NCBI RefSeq assembly: GCF_001422985.1
Contig: NZ_LMNL01000036.1
Span: 69,501-133,500, forward strand
Direction: 5' to 3'
Length of the DNA stretch: 64,000 bases
From: Methylobacterium sp. Leaf117
Lineage (GTDB): Bacteria > Pseudomonadota > Alphaproteobacteria > Rhizobiales > Beijerinckiaceae
Position 1 is the first letter of the stretch. The number at the start of each line of letters is the position of its first letter. The notes under the pieces are model-generated. The model saw nothing but the letters and a program-made list of their open reading frames with translations, did no database searches and was not told the DNA's origin. Shown one piece after another: positions 61,006 to 64,000 of this stretch. Made by a program: the position numbers and the translations under genes.

Positions 61006-62367
61006 ATGACGCCCGTCACCACCTTCGCCGGCCGGAAGGTCGCCTTGTTCGGCCTCGGTGGCTCCGGCCTCGCCACCGTGCGCGCCCTGATCGCCGGGGG
61101 CGCCGACGTGCTCGCCTGGGACGATTCCCCGGAGAGTACGGCGCGGGCGCGCGACCAGGGCATCACCGTCTTCGACCTGAACGAGGCCGACTGGACCGGC
61201 TTCTCCGCCCTGATCCTCGCCCCCGGCGTGCCGCTGACCCACCCCGTTCCCCACTGGACCGTCACGAAGGCGCGCGAGGCCGGCATCCCGATCATCGGCG
61301 ATATCGAGCTGTTCGTCCGGGAGCGCCGCGCCCTTGCGCCGGGCGCACCCTTCGTCGCCATCACGGGCACCAACGGCAAATCGACCACTACGGCGCTGAT
61401 CGCCCACATCCTGACGGCGGCCGGCCGCGACGTGCAGATGGGCGGCAATATCGGCACCGCGATCCTGTCCCTGGCGCCGCCGGCGCCCGACCGCATCCAC
61501 GTGATCGAGCTGTCCTCGTTCCAGATCGACCTGACGCCGAGCCTCGACCCGAGCCTCGGCATCCTCCTCAACATCACGCCGGACCACCTCGACCGCCACG
61601 GCACCCTGGCCGACTATGCGGCGATCAAGGCGCGGCTGGTGGCGGGGGCGGACCGCGCCATCGTCGGGGTCGACGACGATCTCAGCCGGACCATCGCGGA
61701 CGCCCGGACGGGGCCTTGCGTCCGCATCCATGTCGGAATGCCGGATGCCGATTTCGACGGCCTGTCGGCCCGCGACGGAACGGTGTTCGATGCGGACGGC
61801 ACCCCGATCGCGGACCTCAACGGCATCGGGTCCCTGCGCGGGGCGCACAATTGGCAGAATGCCGCTGTGGCGGCCGCCTGCGTCCGGGCTCTCGGAATCA
61901 GCGATGCCGAACTGGTGGCGGGTCTCCGGAGCTTCCCCGGTCTGCCCCACCGCATGGAAGAGGTCGGCCGGCGCGGGCGCGCTCTGTTCGTCAACGATTC
62001 GAAGGCCACCAACGCCGATTCCACCGAGAAGGCCCTGACCGCCTTCCACGACATCCACTGGATCCTCGGCGGCAAGGCCAAGGAGGGGGGCATCGCATCC
62101 CTGGCGCCGCTGTTCGGCCGCGTCGCCCACGCCTATCTGATCGGCGCGGCAAGCGACGCCTTCGCCGCCACCCTGGAGGGCCGGGTGCCCTACACCGCCT
62201 GCGGCACCCTCGCGGTCGCCACCGCGAAGGCGGCCGAGGCCGCTGCGGCGTCGGAGGCGGCCGAGCCCGTCGTCCTGCTCTCGCCGGCCTGCGCGTCCTA
62301 CGACCAGTTCCGAAGCTTCGAGGATCGCGGGGATCGGTTCCGGGATCTGGTGCGCGCGCGGACCTGA
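61006..62367 (+). CDS. murD: UDP-MurNAc-L-alanine--D-glutamate ligase
   Basis: Adds D-Glu in cytoplasmic peptidoglycan precursor synthesis. The 453-residue protein has the ATP loop GTNGKSTTT (about residues 122-130), LNITPDHLDRHG and NDSKATNADS. The N-terminal Rossmann domain starts VALFGLGGSGLAT. It begins five bases after mraY. The next gene is not ftsW. Confidence 0.97.
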   Translation: MTPVTTFAGRKVALFGLGGSGLATVRALIAGGADVLAWDDSPESTARARDQGITVFDLNEADWTGFSALILAPGVPLTHPVPHWTVTKAREAGIPIIGDIELFVRERRALAPGAPFVAITGTNGKSTTTALIAHILTAAGRDVQMGGNIGTAILSLAPPAPDRIHVIELSSFQIDLTPSLDPSLGILLNITPDHLDRHGTLADYAAIKARLVAGADRAIVGVDDDLSRTIADARTGPCVRIHVGMPDADFDGLSARDGTVFDADGTPIADLNGIGSLRGAHNWQNAAVAAACVRALGISDAELVAGLRSFPGLPHRMEEVGRRGRALFVNDSKATNADSTEKALTAFHDIHWILGGKAKEGGIASLAPLFGRVAHAYLIGAASDAFAATLEGRVPYTACGTLAVATAKAAEAAAASEAAEPVVLLSPACASYDQFRSFEDRGDRFRDLVRART

Positions 62368-62464
62368 GGACAACCGCTTCTCGAAATCTCAATCATTCTC
62401 GCGCCTGATGGAGAGCAGGTAGCGCGCGCTCGCCCCCTCGGCGGCGCGGGGATGGGTTGAGTGC

Positions 62465-63724
62465 ATGGCGTCCACGATGGCACCCGGCGCGGCGCGCTGG
62501 CAGGCGGGAGCCTGGGCCCGTATCCCTGTTCTCAGCGTCCTGAAGCGCCTCGCGACGCTTCTCCTCGTCGCCTTCATCTTCTTCGCCTGCTTCGCCTTTT
62601 CCGACACCTCGCCCTACGATGTCGTGGCGATCCCCACCATCGTGCTGTGGCTCTGCCTCGGCCTGCGCCTGCATCGGGGCATGGTGCCTCTGCTCTGGCT
62701 GCTGATCCTCTACGTCAGCGCCATCACGGTGGCGCTGATGCCCTTCGTCGACCAGCCCCTGCCGGTGACCTGGACGATCCAGCTCGCCTATCTCGCCATC
62801 ACCGGCGTGTTCTTCGCCATGCTGTTCTCCGACGACACCGAGGCGCGGATGGAACTGGCGCTCAAGACCTTCGTGGCGAGCTGCCTGCTGTCGAGCGCCT
62901 TCGGCATCGTGGGCTATTTCGGATTCATCCCGACCGAGGACCTGTTCTACAAGTACGGCCGTGCCTCGGGCACCTTCCAGGACCCGAACGTGTTCGGCTC
63001 GTTCCTGACGCTGGGCGCGCTCTACCTGATGCATGGCCTGCTGCTCGGCACCAGCCGGCGGCCGATCCTCTCCTCCGCGATCCTGATGGTGATTGTGGCG
63101 GGCATCTTCCTGTCGTTCTCGCGCGGCTCCTGGGGCGGCACGCTGATCGCCGTCGCCGTGATGGTGGGCAGCGTCTACACCACCACGCCCTCGGCGCGCT
63201 TGCGCCGCCGCATCGTCATCCTGACGGTGCTGGCCGTGGCCGCCACGGCGGTCGCCATCGTGGGATTGCTGTCGATCGGCGACACGGCCGAGATGTTCTC
63301 GAAGCGCGCGGCGGTCACGCAGGATTACGACACCGGCGAGACCGGTCGCTTCGGCAACCAGATGCGCGGCCTCGCCATGCTCCTGGATGAACCGCTCGGG
63401 ATGGGGCCCCTGCGCTGGCGCCTGATCTTCGCGCTGGAGCCGCACAACACCTATATCGGCAGCTTCGCCAATGGCGGCTGGCTCGCCGGCGTGACCTTCA
63501 TCGGCCTCGTGCTGACCACCAGCGTGGTCGGCTTCCGGCTGATGCGCCGCGACACGCCCTACCGCCGCCACGCCCAGATCGTCTGGCCGGCCCTGCTGAT
63601 GTTCTTCCTGCAGGCGGTCCAGATCGACATCGAGAAGTGGCGCCACGTCTACATGATGCTCGGCATGATCTGGGGCCTGGAGGCTGCCCGCCTGCGCTGG
63701 CTCGCGCGCGAAGAGCGCGGCTGA
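62465..63724 (+). CDS. O-antigen-ligase (Wzy/WaaL)-like membrane protein
   Basis: A 419-residue polytopic protein with about ten membrane segments. The Wzy_C-type motifs are visible: ASGTFQDPNVFGSFL, the SFSRGSWGG loop and PHNTYIGSFANGGWLAG with its periplasmic His. Such proteins join or polymerise surface polysaccharide on the periplasmic side. It occupies the place after murD where ftsW usually lies, but SEDS features are absent. Substrate unknown; it may serve exopolysaccharide. Confidence 0.85.
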   Translation: MASTMAPGAARWQAGAWARIPVLSVLKRLATLLLVAFIFFACFAFSDTSPYDVVAIPTIVLWLCLGLRLHRGMVPLLWLLILYVSAITVALMPFVDQPLPVTWTIQLAYLAITGVFFAMLFSDDTEARMELALKTFVASCLLSSAFGIVGYFGFIPTEDLFYKYGRASGTFQDPNVFGSFLTLGALYLMHGLLLGTSRRPILSSAILMVIVAGIFLSFSRGSWGGTLIAVAVMVGSVYTTTPSARLRRRIVILTVLAVAATAVAIVGLLSIGDTAEMFSKRAAVTQDYDTGETGRFGNQMRGLAMLLDEPLGMGPLRWRLIFALEPHNTYIGSFANGGWLAGVTFIGLVLTTSVVGFRLMRRDTPYRRHAQIVWPALLMFFLQAVQIDIEKWRHVYMMLGMIWGLEAARLRWLAREERG

Positions 63725-63733
63725 GGCGGCATT

Positions 63734-64000
63734 TCAGCCGCCCTCGGGCTTCGACGCGTCCGTTTCCGGCTCCCCAGTCTCCGAATCCTGACCTTCCGGC
63801 TCCGGGTCGGCCGTCCAGGCCGTGGCGAAGGCCGCGAGGTGGCGGGCATCCGCGAAGGCCAGGACGGTGACCGCCCGGTCGACCGGCATCGCGCCGGGAT
63901 AGGGCGACAGAAGCACCTTCTCCTCGGAGAATCGGGCGCCCGGGGCGTGCTCGGCGAGCCAGGCTTCGGCCTCCGGGGAGAGGCGGCTCGGATCGGCCGC
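63734..64000 (-). CDS. C-terminal end of an unknown protein
   Basis: The last 88 residues of a gene that enters from the right edge. The visible part has SRLSPEAEAWLAEHAPG, a compact region (VDRAVTVLAFADARHLAAFATAW) and a strongly acidic, low-complexity tail (EPEPEGQDSETGEPETDASKPE). I recognise no family. It converges with the O-antigen-ligase-like gene, so the dcw operon has clearly ended. Confidence 0.6.
   Translation of the reverse strand, partial: AADPSRLSPEAEAWLAEHAPGARFSEEKVLLSPYPGAMPVDRAVTVLAFADARHLAAFATAWTADPEPEGQDSETGEPETDASKPEGG

Overview
The window is GC-rich (roughly two thirds G+C or more) chromosomal DNA from an alphaproteobacterium of the order Hyphomicrobiales (Rhizobiales). 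Gene order and protein style fit Methylobacteriaceae (Methylobacterium/Methylorubrum) best. The order-level call rests on several conserved neighbourhoods: ppiD<->tpiA-secG-pyrG; fau-6S RNA-zapA-DUF4164 beside gap-pgk-fba; glnE beside a PleC-type kinase; a RegB/RegA redox pair; and rnpB upstream of a division/cell-wall (dcw) cluster. The genus is an inference. I saw no phage, transposase, tRNA or CRISPR array.

Layout. 1-8.5 kb: partial ppiD, tpiA, an acetyltransferase, secG, pyrG, two small unknown genes, a coupled SDR/alpha-beta hydrolase pair and holC. 8.5-14.6 kb: a repeat-bearing gap, a secreted S10 peptidase, a lipoprotein, a MotA/MotB-like stator pair, a YmdB-type phosphoesterase and 5-formyl-THF cyclo-ligase. 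14.6-23.3 kb: 6S RNA, zapA, DUF4164, then the lower-glycolysis/Calvin-type block gap-pgk-fba with a ThiE-like protein, a Sel1-repeat protein, an inositol monophosphatase and apt. 23.5-29.6 kb: purQ-purS, a small membrane protein, regA/regB, intracellular PHA depolymerase, a YgjP-like metalloprotease and a secreted unknown. 29.8-34.9 kb: an envelope group (IalB-like protein, a secreted unknown and two paralogous bipartite glycosyltransferases, one with a 21-bp tandem repeat). 34.9-48.9 kb: purC, nth, DUF2244, DUF3016, an OmpR-type two-component pair, glnE, pleC, pepN and a glyoxalase-family gene. 49-62.4 kb: a 55-residue HTH-like protein, rnpB, a di-haem peroxidase and a chemoreceptor, then rsmH-ftsL-ftsI-murE-murF-mraY-murD. 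62.4-64 kb: an O-antigen-ligase-like membrane protein and the end of an unknown minus-strand gene.

How the genes work together. The dcw genes form one tightly coupled operon (1-4 bp overlaps from rsmH to murF) making peptidoglycan precursors and the septal transpeptidase. It is cut short after murD, where ftsW would be expected. gap, pgk and fba serve central carbon flow, while phaZ releases stored polyhydroxybutyrate. RegB/RegA (redox), the OmpR pair, PleC (cell cycle), GlnE (nitrogen) and the chemoreceptor give the window an unusually high share of signalling genes. Most proteins are recognised housekeeping families. The least explained items are the non-flagellar stator pair, the peroxidase-chemoreceptor insert between rnpB and rsmH, the repeat-bearing glycosyltransferase, the degenerate ThiE-like protein, the small HTH-like gene and the absence of tkt before gap.
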